DNA of 64,000 nt from Muricea muricata. Lineage: Eukaryota; Cnidaria; Anthozoa; Malacalcyonacea; Plexauridae. The notes under the pieces were generated by a model. It searched no databases and was not told the origin of the DNA. It worked only from the letters and a program-made list of their open reading frames with translations. Of the stretch, positions 12,165 through 25,191 are shown piece after piece; the first letter of the stretch is position 1; each line of letters opens with the position of its first letter. The translations under genes and the position numbers were made by a program. The stretch spans positions 25,721,418-25,785,417 of the forward strand of contig OY979716.1 in the NCBI GenBank assembly GCA_963855995.1. Direction: 5' to 3'.

Positions 12165-13220
12165 AAGGATAACGAATACTTTTTCTGTCGCTACTCGGAG
12201 TTTCACGCGCTCAGGAGATCATCAGAATAAGTCAGACTTGAATTATTGCATTTGAATTTTAATTCACCACAAATTCATTTCGTATGACAAGCAGAAGCTT
12301 GCCACACTCATTAGGTGAATCTAAATATTCGCGCACATCATTGCCTAGGATATACTATATACATGTTTGACGTCATTGCGATTATATTACGTTGCTTTAA
12401 ATAAACTGTTTATTGCTCAATTTGTTGCGATGTCTACATTTCGATAAGAGTAGTCATCTCTAGAGTTCAAGCTTCAAAGAGACAAGGTTCGGATGGTAGA
12501 TAATCAGAAATTTCTCGTGCAGGCATAGTTGACAGCGTTTGGGTTTATTCAAGTAGCTGTTGCATTTTGCTAATTTTGTCCACTTTTTTATGTATATAAC
12601 TGAATCTTTTATGTTGTTATTTTTGAGACGTCAGATAAATTTGCTCAACTCCATCGCATGCTTTTGTATCTGGAGTTTCTGAAGGAGCTAGTGTACCCGC
12701 TGCATGTATCGTGTCTTGAACTCTCCTGCTGTGTGCTCTACATACGTTTGCCTTTCGTTTGCATCGTTTGTCGTAACCGTTGCTTGATAAACAACGTTAG
12801 TCGTTAAACACTTATTCTGGAGAGGCAGACATCCTTGTTGCGGCAGTTGCATTGGTCACGCGTTTAATCCGTCACTGTTTTCATTTGTTTGTTAATTATT
12901 GATTTATATATTGTGGCTAGACATTACGCATTTCACGTTAGGCATACAGCTGTAGCTTAATTTTAAAGTATTTCTGTTGAATATTTTGTGTAAGGGATGA
13001 TGACGCGGAAAACAATCGTCGATAGCTTGCAGAAATTTATAGCCAATGTTGGTGGTGCTTACTGTTGAATTGTAGAGAGGGTTAAACCATATCACATTAA
13101 TGCTTCTTGAACGTTTGGGTTTTGATGATTGGGGGCTGTATTGTAGTTTATAGTTGTAGCCACTTCCAGTAAAGCTTCTTGGTATGGAAAAACAGTTGAG
13201 GCAATTAGTCAAAAGCATTC
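12165..13220 (-). pseudogene. Decayed Penelope-like element: reverse transcriptase tail and GIY-YIG region
   Basis: On the minus strand, 13218-12904 encodes a segment with KPKRSRSINVIWFNP, a TNIGYKFL-type segment, LHKIFNRNTLKLSYSC and MPN. I recognise these as the late reverse-transcriptase region of Penelope-like elements. Downstream, in shifting frames, come a Cys-rich CNCRNKDVC motif, a GIY-YIG-like TYVEHTAGEFKTRY segment and a CLHEKFLIIYHPN segment, in the order expected for the C-terminal endonuclease. Near 12190-12230 the reverse complement reads CTGATGATCTCCTGAGCGCG then GTGAAACTCCGAGTAG, a phrase typical of the element's 3' region. Several stops and frameshifts make it inactive. No 5' part of the reverse transcriptase is visible. 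Confidence 0.75.
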
Positions 13221-13329
13221 TTATCTGACAATATGTTGGATAAGCGTTTATTTATGGCGTCTGGGCCGAGGGTAATATTGATGGCGTGAATACGTATGCA
13301 AGCTGTGCCGTAATATCACATCAAGATTT

Positions 13330-13640
13330 TGACAATGAGGCCATTTTCAGTACATAACAAAACGGCTATACGATTTCTATGAACTTCTGTGCGTTCTCGA
13401 TCCAAACGAAATGGGCATGACATACGCATACTTTAGTTTCTCTATTCGATAACCACCATCACGTGCATCAAGACTATCAAACTTAATTCGAGATCGAGTT
13501 ATACAGATCGAGTACGCATGTTAGAACGCACGTTTGCAATCACAATACAGTACAGTTACCGCAACACCATTCTTAACGAAAGCTTATCGGCTTATGGTGA
13601 TTTAGTTTTTATTGGGTACGTCTAGAAAGCTGTATATAAA
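13330..13640. repeat. Dispersed repeat family A, copy 1
   Basis: Contains CGATCCAAACGAAATGGGC, TGACATACGCATACTTTAGTT and ACTATCAAACTTAA, all of which recur in order at 53760-53910 and 54785-54800. Its right end (ACGCATGTTAGAACGCACG) is the reverse complement of the left end of the 53.7-kb copy, so the family has inverted ends. Parts also occur at 26400-26520. Confidence 0.7.
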
Positions 13641-15360
13641 TACAGCCATTTTGCTTCGATGGAGTACGCATAAGAAGCGTATTGCCGTTTTGTTTGCATT
13701 GAGACGCATAGAAAGATAAGCTTAACTAGGACTGTAAGACTTGCGTTACGATGTTAAAATTTATGTTTGAATTTGATTCAAATACAATTCTTAAACAGAA
13801 TAAACCTCCTATAGTCGGGCTATGAAATTAGACTTTCCGATTTTGCTGGACACTTTGCATCGGAAGTTAAGTTTATTTAGAGACAAACGATGTTCAACTA
13901 TTAATCACACCCTGAGATTACACGTGTCTATTAGTTTAAATATTTGCAGTTAAAAGCAGCATTTTACGCGAACATGTATTTTTGATATAGCGTCCTCGTT
14001 TATCAATGCCTTAATGCGCTAAACTGGATCTAAAAACAACTAATCACTTGACTTGCGTTTCAGTCACATTGTGTTTAAAATAGTGAAGTTAGTCAGGTTG
14101 TGTTTAAAATCCACATTCTAAACAAATTGCTATCCCGCAGTGCATAGTGTTTATCGTACGCAGATAAAATTGCGCCAAGATTGCCCACCGTGCAGCACTA
14201 TGCACTGAGATAAGTATCAGAAAAAAGTCGGGAATAAAAATGAACAAAGATCTAATATCCAAAAGAACTGGCTGTAACAAGGCGCACAAACTACAAACAT
14301 GGATGTGGATTAAACAAAGCCAAAAAGGTAAATTTTCATATATTGTAACCATTTATTCGTTTAGCGCCGTTTTCGATAAGCGGACCGCGTTTGATGCAAA
14401 TGGCTACAAACGATCTCATGTCATTTCACTTGTTAATATATGTGTTGACTATAGAATGTTTGCACGGATTTAATATTAAGTCCAAAGTTTTTGTGAATGT
14501 CCACGAAATGTATATACCTATAGTTATGGGTACGGTGTACCTATATGTAGGCAATAACATAGCGCGGGTTAATCACTGCGACACTGTTTATGGTTGGCGT
14601 TTATAGTGATTTAAATTGTTTGCCTTTTCGTTCAATGCTTTAATTACTATTATTTTAGGCTATAGGCTATAGCATAGAAAGCCTTCGTATTACCTCGCGC
14701 TTTTGTCAGTGTTCACGCATGATTCCGAATATATTAACTTAGTCTGATTGTGCTCTATACTAAGCCATTCATATCTCCTCTATATTTTTCTAAGATGTTC
14801 ATTCGATTCAATTATTGCACCAAAATGTTTCATAAAATGTACAAACATAAATATCGCGCTAAAAATACGGTACAGAAGTACAGAAGTTAATAAATCTTTT
14901 ATATCAAGTGTTTGCCTGTCATCGACTTAATTGAATTATGCATGGCATTTCCGTCTTAGTTTTCATCTTAGTCTGGTGTTACAGAAAACAAGCATATTGT
15001 GTTTGTTTTCAGATACTATTAAACACAAAGTGTTTGTTTTCAACATGAAACAAACAGGATGTGTTTAATTTGCATACCAAACGGCATATTGTGTTTAAAA
15101 GCCACAGTGTGTGTCTGAAAGGGTCATGTTGTGTTTAAAATGTGGCATTTAGACACATTGACCTTAAAATTCCTGCAGTCCGGAATAAATTGTCAGTCCA
15201 CCAAATTTCCGACACGCGTTAGTTTTAATAATGCTGACAATTTGCAACTCTTGTTTACAACAAAAAGTGCAATGTGGAATTTTCCAGTACTAGACAAACT
15301 CGAGATGGAATAAAATTATTGTGACATGATGATTTGACTAATCTCATTTTGCTATGCAAA
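13641..15360. other. Gene-free stretch with TGTGTTTAAA-type repeats
   Basis: No convincing exon. The phrases TTGTGTTTAAAA, GTGTTTGTTTTC and GATGTGTTTAA recur several times between about 14970 and 15145, and at 14065-14110. They may be subterminal repeats of the En/Spm element downstream (inference). The 14075-14150 segment duplicates 7630-7710. Confidence 0.45.
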
Positions 15361-15370
15361 ACTTGCCTCG

Positions 15371-17943
15371 TTCAAAGGATGTCGTTGTACTTTGCTAGGA
15401 GTTGTCTACCTGTCCCTTGGCAATATTAGTCCAAAATACAGGTCTACACTAAACAGCATCCAGTTACTTGCTGTTGCCACATACCCTATGATAAAACAAT
15501 ATGGCATCGATACACTGCTGGAGCCAATTATGAATGACCTTGCCTTGATTGAACAGGTATGTTGCAATACTGTACATGTTCAGTATGTGCCTTGGATGGG
15601 AAATACTTACAAGATGTATGCCAGTATCTTTGGCTCAATTATTTCACTATTGCTTTTTAGGATGGTGGGTATCAATTTATCATAAATCATAAACCTGTTT
15701 CCTTTTCTGGAACTATTGCCTTTATATCTGCTGACAACTTGGGTGCCCAGCTGATAGGAGGATTCAAAGAGAGTGCAAGTGCTCTGGTGAAATGCAGACA
15801 TTGTATGGGAACTACAACTGAAATCACTTGTTCTGTGAGTTTCTTTTGTGTTTATCATATTATTTTCTAATAGCCAAATTATTTTATTAAGCCAACTTTG
15901 GTAGGAAATTTGTATCTGGTTTTGATATCTGGTCCTGCTTTAGATTCTGACTTCATTCAGGAATAGAAATTGTAGCAATACTTAAAACTAATGGTGCAGT
16001 ACAGTCATAAATTTCTAACATGACTTTCCTCTTTTACAAGTTCTGCGAGAAAGACTTTGTGCTGAGAACTAGAGCTGGTCATGATCACCAGTGTGAACTG
16101 ATAGAACATAATCCTGATTTAAGCAAGACCTATGGTGTGAATCGGAAATCAGTCCTGTGCAATTCAAGATATTTTCACGTTGTTGACGGTCTGCCTGCCG
16201 ATGCCATGCATGACTTGCTCGAAGGAGTTTTGCAATATGAATGCAAGGAGATGTTAAGTGTCTTTGTCTATGAAATAAAGTATTTCACCTTACAAGAGCT
16301 GAATGACAAGCTAAAGATGTTTGACTATGGCTACTATAATGACAGGAACAAGCCTTCACCTGTTACTCGTCAAGCACTGAAAGGAGATGCCAATAATATT
16401 CGACAAAAAGGTAAATATGAAGCTTGATTTTAATGGTTTAAAGACATCTGTCAATGTACAGGGTCTGTAAAAGTCACAGTACATATTAGCAAATGTATTA
16501 ACTTAACATAGATTGTTAATTAAGTAATGTTTTCTTCTGAATAGCATCTGTTAGTTGTTCAAATCTGCATGGGTTAATGCTAACCATGGGTTAAAGTTTA
16601 ACCAACTGTAAATTTTAGTTTGTGAAATATTTCTACAGGTCCGTTGATTTTATAACTTAGAAAACTGAAACAACCCTTCAAGATAAGACAAGATTTCTAA
16701 AAGTATCTTTCATTTTATCTCTTTTCAAAAAAATATGATTATGAACAAGCTGTTGAGAAATTTTCTTTAAATTTTTGTTAACCCAGGTTTAAGGTTAACA
16801 ACATTTGAACTACTGCCCTATAAAGTGTAAACCATGTTTCTTTGTGATTTTCTCATTTAACAGCTGCACAAATGTGGTGTTTGGGCAAGTATCTCCCATT
16901 AATGATTGGTAGTCTTGTTCCATTTGAAGATGAGTACTGGCAACATTTCCTGCTTTTGCTAGAGATCATTGATATTGTATTTTCTCCTATAATTTCGCTT
17001 GATCTTCTTGGAGTTTTGGAAGCATTGATCCAAGAGTACCTTTGGAAATTTGCTCATCTTTATCCTGGACGATCCATAATACCCAAGATGCATTACTTGG
17101 TTCACTACCCATCACATATTTACAGGTAATATTACACAGTCAGTGTATTGACATTTAGTACTTCATGGTAAATGATGATTTTCGATTCTTTAAAGCCATG
17201 GTTGATTGGTTCATTATCAGTAAAATATAGTAGAGACTTGTAAGGCTTGTTTTATACATTGTATTTCCATGGAATTGAATCCAAGTCAAACAATGGATTA
17301 TAAGATGAGTAATCCCAACTGGCTATCTCATCTATTAAGATTCTTGTTCCTTTTAGATTTGGTCCCATGGTACGCACTTGGTGTATGCGCTACGAGGCTA
17401 AGCATAACTTTTTCAAACGCCTGGCTTCGTGCATGGGTAACTTTACCAATGTGGCATTCACATTGGCAGACCGTCATCAGACTCAGAATTGTTTTTTAAC
17501 AAACAGTTCTAATGGGAGCAGCCAAGAAAGCTTGTATCGGTCAAAAGAAACCACAATTGGTATGTACAGAATAACTACATGTTAGTATTAATTTATAATA
17601 TTTTCTGGTTTATTTATAGATACTTGGATGTCCTGTTAAGAATGTGTCAGAATATTGTTTTGTAACATTCCAGAGAAAAATTCCTTGGTGTACTATCTTG
17701 TAATTACCAAGTAATACTCTATGGGATGTGTATATTTTATCATTATTACTGAATCCAACACCTCCCTATGTCCCATTCAATATTATATTTAAATCTCAAC
17801 ATTTTCTGTTAATTTAGATAGTGGAAAGAAAGTAGTTGCTGGTGATTGTTTGTACTATAATGAGTTAAGACAGTATGAACAGACCCTTTTACTAACGGAT
17901 GAAGTCTATGAGTAAGTACAGCATATTTTAAAACATAAGATGG

Positions 17944-18041
<98 letters not shown>

Positions 18042-18413
18042 AGAAAGAGTATGGACTAATAGTTTTTATGATATCTGTGTCTCTTTTCATCAAGAACCAA
18101 AAAAGTGTCCATACATGGAACAGAGTACAGAGTAAATGCTGTGATTCACATTGGATGGGAGGATGAAATGCCAACATTTGCATCGATAGCAAAGCTTGTC
18201 ATCCCAGAATCAAGAAGAGTATATTTTGTTTTGAAACAATATAAAACACAACAATTTGATAAACATTATCATGCATTTCAAGTATGCAGACCGCAGGAAG
18301 AAATTACCTTCATTTTACAACAAAATGACTTTAAACATTACATGCCTGCACATGAAGTTAGGTTGTGTGGCGTGTTGTATATAGCACAAAGGTGTACTAT
18401 CCCTCAGTATTAG
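15371..18413 (+). CDS. En/Spm (CACTA)-type transposase gene, seven visible exons, 5' end not found
   Basis: Exons with canonical borders and matching phases: to 15556, 15661-15834, 16041-16410, 16864-17125, 17357-17559, 17818-17911 and 18095-18413 (stop TAG). The spliced frame has no stop. Diagnostic segments are [17 protein letters not shown] followed by CRHCM, then [14 protein letters not shown], and [10 protein letters not shown]. These match the tnp2-like DDE transposases of metazoan En/Spm elements (a catalytic Asp near DNLG, then the HDLLEG block and the conserved HYP block). The first exon reads [20 protein letters not shown] and must be preceded by more coding sequence I could not locate. 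A (TA)n tract of about 95 bp fills the last intron. Downstream terminal repeats at 18.8-19.04 kb support mobile-element origin. Whether it is active or domesticated cannot be told. Confidence 0.72.
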
Positions 18414-18779
18414 ACAATTTTATGTTATGTGGTTGTTTGCTTTGTAAAATATTTCATATTACTAATAAATGTAAAGGTGCATTATGCATGTCTATTTTAC
18501 GAAATGACCATAACGTAATGATATGTTACTCAATCATGTCTGCATATTAAAATTTGTGTATATTATAGTAACCAGCCATTCAACTTTTGCCAAAGAATAA
18601 TTTATTTTATACTTTTTTAGCATTTAAAACTTTCCTATAGCTGCATAGGTCTTTTAAACTTTTTTACACTTATCTATACTAAAAAGGTTGTTTTAAGTTG
18701 AGAGAAACTTAAACTATTTGTGTTAGTCATCACACTGATTAAACATGGGTTATTTTTAACGTTTGTGGTACCTTGTATG

Positions 18780-19036
18780 TTTTAACTGATGAGAAATTGG
18801 TCATTTTAACCTATTTGTAATAGCTAATTTTGCTCATCTTACCGGACTGATTAACAATAGGTCATTTTGACCTATTATTATTGGTTTATAAAGACTTTTG
18901 TCACAGCACTTATTATTAATAGGTCATTTTAACCTATTTCAATTGGTTCTAACCTATTTGATTAGTTAAAATAACCTATTAAGTAAGGTTCTAACCTTAA
19001 GAAATAGGTTGTTTTAACCTACCAGTTTTTACAGTG
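18780..19036. mobile_element. Right end of the En/Spm element: subterminal repeats and CACTG terminus
   Basis: Several copies of AATAGGTCATTTTAACCTATT-like palindromic motifs (TAGGTCATTTTGACCTA, GTTAAAATAACCTATT, TAGGTTGTTTTAACCTA) lead to the terminus. Read on the minus strand, that terminus starts CACTGTAAAAACTGGTAGG. En/Spm elements typically begin CACT(A/G) and carry such subterminal arrays. The matching left terminus was not found. Confidence 0.7.
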
Positions 19037-19521
19037 TATTGACCAATTCGGTGTAACAAATACCGCGTCCCATTAGCAAATTCTGTTATAGGTTTTCATT
19101 GACCAAAGTTGCAAATATTGATAAAACGAAATACTTACATTGCAGGAAGTTTGTGTTGGTCTCAATCTTTAAACACAAAGACTCATAATGGAGTGTCCTT
19201 AGCATAAATATACACTCGATCCGAGCGTTGTATCCCAATAAAATTATTGTATCTAGTAAATTATTAGGATTATGACCGTTAGGGTTAGGGTTGGGGTTGG
19301 GGTCAGGGTTCATTTTATATGCATGAAATTAAATGACAATTCCAATAGGTTATTGGAATTGTTAAACGTTGTCACCAGTAATCTTATTGGATTACAACGT
19401 GTGGATTGGCTGAAATATATTTCAAGACGAAACAAGCAAGATCAAATTAAAGTTTATTGATGTTTAAAGATCATTTTTTGTTTGTTAATGTAAGATATTT
19501 TGCTTTGTTTAATATACTGTA

Positions 19522-19870
19522 CAGGGTGTACCAAATAAACCGCAAACTATTGAAAATAATAATGTGTTGTTAGAATTTCAAAGGCCGAGCACTAAGTTAA
19601 ACCCACGAGTGCATAAATTATTGACATAAGTAAGTATTATGCATAACGAAGTGTGTCATCTTTGCAAAATTATTCTCCTTTAGAATTTACGAAGCTGCTT
19701 TAAATTCCCAAGGGCAGAAAACTACAAAGATATTTTAATTTCTTAATACGTCAATACTTAATATATGCGCCCTGTCAATATTTTGCACTCTTTACCTTTA
19801 GATTAATCTGCCATTGCAATTCTAACAATAGATTATTTTCAATACTTTGCGGGTTTTTTGGTACACCCTG
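19522..19870. mobile_element. Mariner-type MITE, 349 bp
   Basis: Terminal inverted repeats start CAGGGTGTACCAAA and the far end is the reverse complement (GGTACACCCTG). The repeats extend imperfectly through AACTATTGAAAATAAT. TA dinucleotides flank both ends, as expected for Tc1/mariner insertion. No coding capacity. Confidence 0.88.
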
Positions 19871-19872
19871 TA

Positions 19873-21696
19873 GTATTTGATTGGTCACTGTCACGCATCA
19901 CATCATTGACTGTTTTGTTGGCGTATCGGTTGGGCAGGTCCAGTGGCTTATTTCTCAAATCAGATAAAATAACGATGTTATCAAAAATATTTTAATGCCA
20001 AATTGTTCAATCGAGTTTGTAGCAAGTAATTGGATGCGAAAGATGCCAATACTATGCAACATGTAACATGTCTCGAGCGAGAACATAATCTATACATTCG
20101 TATCAAATGTATTTTATAAGTGTTGAAAATATGTTATATTTTTGTGTAGACATGAACAAAACGGATCTGAATGCTGGCCGATTCCAATTAGTTTTACGCA
20201 AGAAGAAGAACTTATATTTATCGCCGTGGAGAACTACAACTAATAATAGTTACATTTTTCACATTTTACTTATTTTACGAACGGTATAATTATACAATTA
20301 TAGCTTATGTATATTGACATGATAATATTATAATAAATGTGCAAATAAGACAATATATACTTGGAATATTTAAGTTACATCATCATCAAAGCGTAATAAC
20401 ATCACAGACAAAGTTGTATTACGCGATGCTTTGCTAGCTCACCGACTTTCTTTACGTTTTAGATAAGCATAAAATATAAATGACAACACGACAACTTTTC
20501 CTAAGACAAACCCGCAATAAACTGCCGTTCCATTTTCTAATTAATCTATTTCATTTCTTAATTAATCGATTGACGTAATCAATCAAATCCTTCACAATTT
20601 CTGAACACGGTAACCGAAGTTTTTGAAAATAATCTAGCCATTTCAATGAACAAGCTGAGTCCGCGGGCTACCATTGATTGATTTTGATTCTTGGCGCGCT
20701 GTCTACTGGCAAGGAAACAGTCAGTCATCGCTCTGTCAAAAATCTAGTTTTCTCCGGGTGCTCCGATTTCGAGCATTACGTTTCGGGTGTTTTTACTTAT
20801 GGGCTAAGTATATGAAGGTGATTTACCCGGTTAAGCGAGTTAAAAACTGCATATATTGAAAGCGAGCCTTTGATCTATATACGCAGTTTTCAAATCGCGT
20901 TTATAGCCAGATAACTAAACTCCATATGATAAGCGCCTTTCTCGTTTCTCCATATCCCTAATTTCTCGTTTCTCCATATCCCTACTCGAGTATGTCTTTA
21001 CAATTGTGAATTTGTGCGCAAGACAGCAAGTGTTGCACATAAATACTCTTCTTGGTCCTCAAAAAGTCAACAACAATATTAAAAAATGCGAGTGGGAACG
21101 ACTTTGTGAGCACATACTAACATTTTTTTAAACACGAAAAGAAAATATTTTTAATTTTTGCTTGGAAATCAAAACTGCAGTTTCATTGAACTAGCTAATA
21201 GCAACGTTTGGGTTGATTTTTCAATTTGGGATGATAGACAACTATAGGAGAACGTATTATCTTTTACATAAGTCTCGATTAATTTGTCGGGAAAATAATG
21301 AACAATTGAATTCTTCACGGTAACAGTGCAGGTGTAAGAATCATATTTTGCTCGCTACTCTGGTCATGTTGGTCCCATGTAATATGATGTTGCACATTGA
21401 TACGATATTATAGACAAGAGTTTCAAAACGTTGGTTCGTGATTGGAATTCAAGCTGGCCTTACATTCTTTTAAACATAACCAGAGCACCGAACAAAACAT
21501 GATAAATATATGGATTTTAAACTTCATTCACTATTTTTGCTAAACTATCACAAGGTTTTTATTTTGCACGCAGTCACTATAAAATAGGGAACAAAGAAAC
21601 ACGTTCCTCAATAAGCTTTACAAACACCTAGCCTATCAGAGTACTTCATTTTGCACCAGATATAATGTCTTGGCACAAGGCATCTAAAAATTATTC
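19873..21696. other. Gene-free stretch
   Basis: AT-rich with no recognisable gene or RNA. CATATCCCTA and TTTCTCGTTTCTC duplicate locally near 20945-20990. Confidence 0.45.
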
Positions 21697-22087
21697 ACCG
21701 TAAATGATTTAATAAACGCCTAGTGTGTTTATTGATTATTTTGAGTGATTTGAAAGCGGGCATTTATTGAATAAAATACATGTATTCTTACATACGGAAT
21801 CTTAACTTTTGTGAGCAAATATTTCAAGCAATTTGATTGTGATCTAACATCAACGTAATCAACGTCGAATATTAAACAGTCCAGCACGTTTGCTCCATAG
21901 AATATGTGCTATTAAATAAAGTTTCATTTTTATATATGCATGATAAAATCTGTTTGACCACGAGAGGATAAGACATTTATTTAAAATTCGGCTGCGTTAC
22001 TTTTTGAGAAATGCTGATTTAGCCGAGGCGACTATTAGAGAACATGCATTGGAAAAAACCGTAGGCGTTTATTAGATCATTTACGGT
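21697..22087. mobile_element. MITE, 391 bp, ends ACCGTAAATGAT
   Basis: The left end ACCGTAAATGATTTAATAAA with CGCCTA is repeated as its reverse complement at 22060-22087 (TAGGCGTTTATTAGATCATT then TACGGT) with one mismatch. No coding capacity. It lies just beyond the terminal TLDc exon. Confidence 0.8.
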
Positions 22088-22142
22088 ATGGCGCAAGTTT
22101 TTGTTGAAATTAGTTACCTTAAGAAAAAGTGTGAGTGGAGTG

Positions 22143-22462
22143 TTAATTTAAGTAAAGTACTTCCTCTTCGGATGGGGTGAAGTAGCGGCTGCCGCCAAGC
22201 AGGGAGCTTGTGTTGGTTTCTCCGTAAGTGTAACCATGTGGGAGGTTGTAGGTCCAACCAAAATTTGTGCCGGAGTTGGCGTTTGATCCTGCGTCGCTGA
22301 CAATGTACAAGTCACCACCATAACCAAATGTTGGTCCATAACCACTACGACGGTAAATTGCATACTGATCACCCTCATCTTTCAGCGTAGACTTGAATGG
22401 CGCCAGACCATCGTTATTACGTAGAGAATACATGAAAGATCCTGGAGCCATTGCATAATAAT
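22143..22462 (-). CDS. TLDc-domain gene, last exon
   Basis: The exon starts after an acceptor (TTTTTGACAG, read on the minus strand) and ends at TAA 22145-22143, adding 105 codons. Its product matches the second half of a TLDc domain: DYYAMAPGSFMYSLRN, then YGPTFGYGGDLYIVSDAGSN, NLPHGYTYG and FTPSEEEVLYLN. The hallmark GPTFGxGxDL and the terminal EEEVLY-type segment are clear. The exon opens in phase 1, matching the phase-1 donor of the exon at 60834-61085, which encodes the first half of the same domain. The two would be separated by a 38-kb intron that holds the transposon nest. TLDc proteins are implicated in oxidative-stress resistance and, in invertebrates, occur in many secreted or multidomain proteins; the exact role is unknown here. 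Confidence 0.75.
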
Positions 22463-22735
22463 CTGTCAAAAATATCAAAAACGTGATGGAAATAAATAAA
22501 TTATTTCATGTTCAAAAACGACTACTGATTGTTTCAAAGACTTGCCACAAGTTGCTCGCAAATTGCGCGCAGAAACAAAACCGTGCTTAAGAAACGAGTC
22601 AGCGAGCGACTTCTGTCACTAGCAAGGTTTGAAACCTCATTAAGTATTCTGGCGCGAAAACGAATAAAAATTATGCAGACGTTAACTATGTCAATCTCGC
22701 CGCTTTGAGCCTTAAATTGTCGATTACATACTGTA

Positions 22736-24938
22736 AAGGCTGTTTTCCAGTTATGCGTTTTTCACACCAACCTCGTACCCAGGCTCTTTTACCTACGCCC
22801 GGCGCTGCGGCAAAGACCCTGGTTGGAGCTGGTCACGTGAACCCCCAGATTTTAGGGGTAAATCGAATTAGCGCCTTTTTGCCACTAAGGGAGGAGTGGT
22901 AGAGAAGCGTACGCGTTTTTCGTGTTTAAGAATTACAACAGTTGTTAAATAAAAATAATTTTCAGCAAGAAATTGGGGAGAAAGTTAATCTAAAATTGTA
23001 TTTTTGCTGTTGTGATTTCTTTCTGTGCATGAAACGCGTATTGGGTTACACTTAGAGCACAAATGTGGATCAGATTTCAACTTGTCATACATCGCAGCAA
23101 TTATGTTGAGGAGAAAATACTTCTATAATCTTTGGATTCGTGTTGACGGCGTTTGCAGTTTGTTTCTTAAACTACATACGATAGGAGATACTGAAGGACG
23201 CCGATCCGGGATTGTTAGTGCGAAATACAGAGAAACAAGTACCGCGCAAAACGACGGCAAAATGTGTAAACAATGTTTCGAGTTGACATATCGCGATGAG
23301 GAAATACATCCACGTTATCATGTTTGCTATAACGACGACAAGAACAATTCAAAGATAAGTCAAAGACTCGTCTATACGCGTATGTTTAACAATACAATTC
23401 CCAAATTGATCCGATATGGCTGCTAGTATGCGCTGTATCTGTGACACATGTAATACATATAAAACATTAGACAATACAAAGCATATAATATATACTGATT
23501 TTGATAGATATCCTTTTATATAGAGGATTACCGTTCTTGAAGATTTTTAAAAGAAGTATATGTCTAGAAGTTATGATTTTTTAAACATGTTGCAAAAAAT
23601 TAGTGTGTAACGTATGTTTAATACATTGTAATTGTTTTTGTATTTGTAATGTAAAATTTCTGTGCATTGTTAAGGCCCTGTTTAGGATAGGTATGCAAGT
23701 CGCTCCTTTTATTTTAAAGATACAGAATATGTTGTTTCTTACAAACAATGCTGTGTCCCTCTTTTGACATCTGATTATTATTTTTCCCTCATATGTATGA
23801 GCTGTCGCATTTACGGCAAAGTTTATGTCACCAATTCAAAATTTTCCCTAACAAGGCCTTACAACCCCCCACTTCATATGTATGCATTGCTGTTATTATA
23901 ATACAAATATTGTATATAACATAACAATATGTGCAAATTTCTGTTGCAAAAGGAGATATTTCACTGCATGGGGCTTATGTTGGACATTCACCTTTTTCGT
24001 ATTAAATTAAATTTTGTAGAAATTCTTCTGTATCTCTCCCTTTCACATCCTAGTATTCAAGTTGGGCTGTGAACATTGAAGATAAGTAACCCAGTAGTTA
24101 TTGCAAAGCAGTTTTACATGGTTTTTGCGTGATTAGGAGTTTCATAAAGTCAAAATGTTATAAATTCGCTTATCTATTGTTCCCTGAGCAACACTGACAT
24201 TTTGAAGTTCGCAGATGCTTTGCGTTACAGGTACACTGCATTATACTTGCATCGGTGCAAACGTTAACATTCTTAATGGAGTGTTCAGAGGTTATGTAAT
24301 ATTTTAGGCATAAATTGTATGTATCAGCGAATAAAGCAATTATGAGAGCCCATTTTAATACCTTTTAAAACACGACAACGAAACACCTATAAACTTAGGA
24401 TCGCTTGACAGTTGCCAACACCTAACATAGTTTACTTATCGACACTCGTGCTTTCGGTATTCAAACGCTAACAATAATAAATGAAATGAAACACACAAAA
24501 TAGACAAAAATCGATGATTTTAGGTCAAAAAGTTTATATTGTCGTTCATAGCAATTAAATCTCTCTCCTTGCATTTGAAATGTATCACTTGTATGTGGAA
24601 GCATGTAATTTGATACTTTCCCCACCCTATAAAGTAACGGATTTTTTAAAGAGTCACGTGACCAGCTCCAACCAGGGTCTTTGCCGCAGCGCCGGGCGTA
24701 GGTAAAAGAGCCTGGGTACGAGGTTGTTTTCACACGTGCGTACACGCACGTAAAACTCTAAATCCATTTCAATATTACATTTGAAACGAACAATTGTTTA
24801 CATAGAAAGAATTCAGCATTCCCTACGAGTTAGCATGTTTTAGTGATTCTATTTGTTAAATACAAACTACTTAGACGAGTTTAAACATTTACGTGCGTGT
24901 ACGTACGTGTGAAAAACGGATAACTGGAAAGCAGCCTT
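22736..24938. mobile_element. 2.2-kb inverted-repeat element flanked by TA
   Basis: The left end AAGGCTGTTTTCCAGTTATG, then CGTTTTTCACAC, is mirrored at 24905-24938, and both ends adjoin TA. An inner inverted pair (CCTCGTACCCAGGCTC through CTGGTTGGAGCTGGTCACG) lies at about 22780-22840 and 24650-24722. The 133-codon frame at 23025-23426 inside shows no known family, so the element looks non-autonomous. The nested inner pair may be a second, separate inverted-repeat insertion. Confidence 0.75.
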
Positions 24939-25035
24939 TAGGCTTGTTTCATCTTCAAATCCATCCCACCTAAAGTCGTATATATATGATATTTTTCACA
25001 AAACGGCGTTAATTAAGAATACAGAATAATAAATA

Positions 25036-25191
25036 GAGAGGTTCAGATTTCGCTTCCAATACCTCTACCGCTACCTAAATCTAACTTTCACCCAATCAGA
25101 TGTGTTGTACCTACCCGATTAAGCAATCAAATTGGCTAAAATTGGGAAAAGGCAGCCACAGTGGTAGAGGAAGTCAATTCTGAACCTCTCC
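25036..25191. mobile_element. Short MITE, ends GAGAGGTTCAGA
   Basis: GAGAGGTTCAGATTT at the left is mirrored by AATTCTGAACCTCTC at the right, with an additional inverted match of GGTAGAGG / CCTCTACC inside. Length 156 bp, non-coding. Confidence 0.75.

Noticed and set aside
19275..19310. Telomere-like GTTAGGGTTAGGGTTGGGG text
   Set aside because: Only two perfect TTAGGG units followed by degenerate GGGGTT; too short to claim an interstitial telomere or healing site.
23025..23426. 133-codon frame inside the 2.2-kb inverted-repeat element
   Set aside because: No recognisable domain, no splice or start support; kept only as a note under the element.
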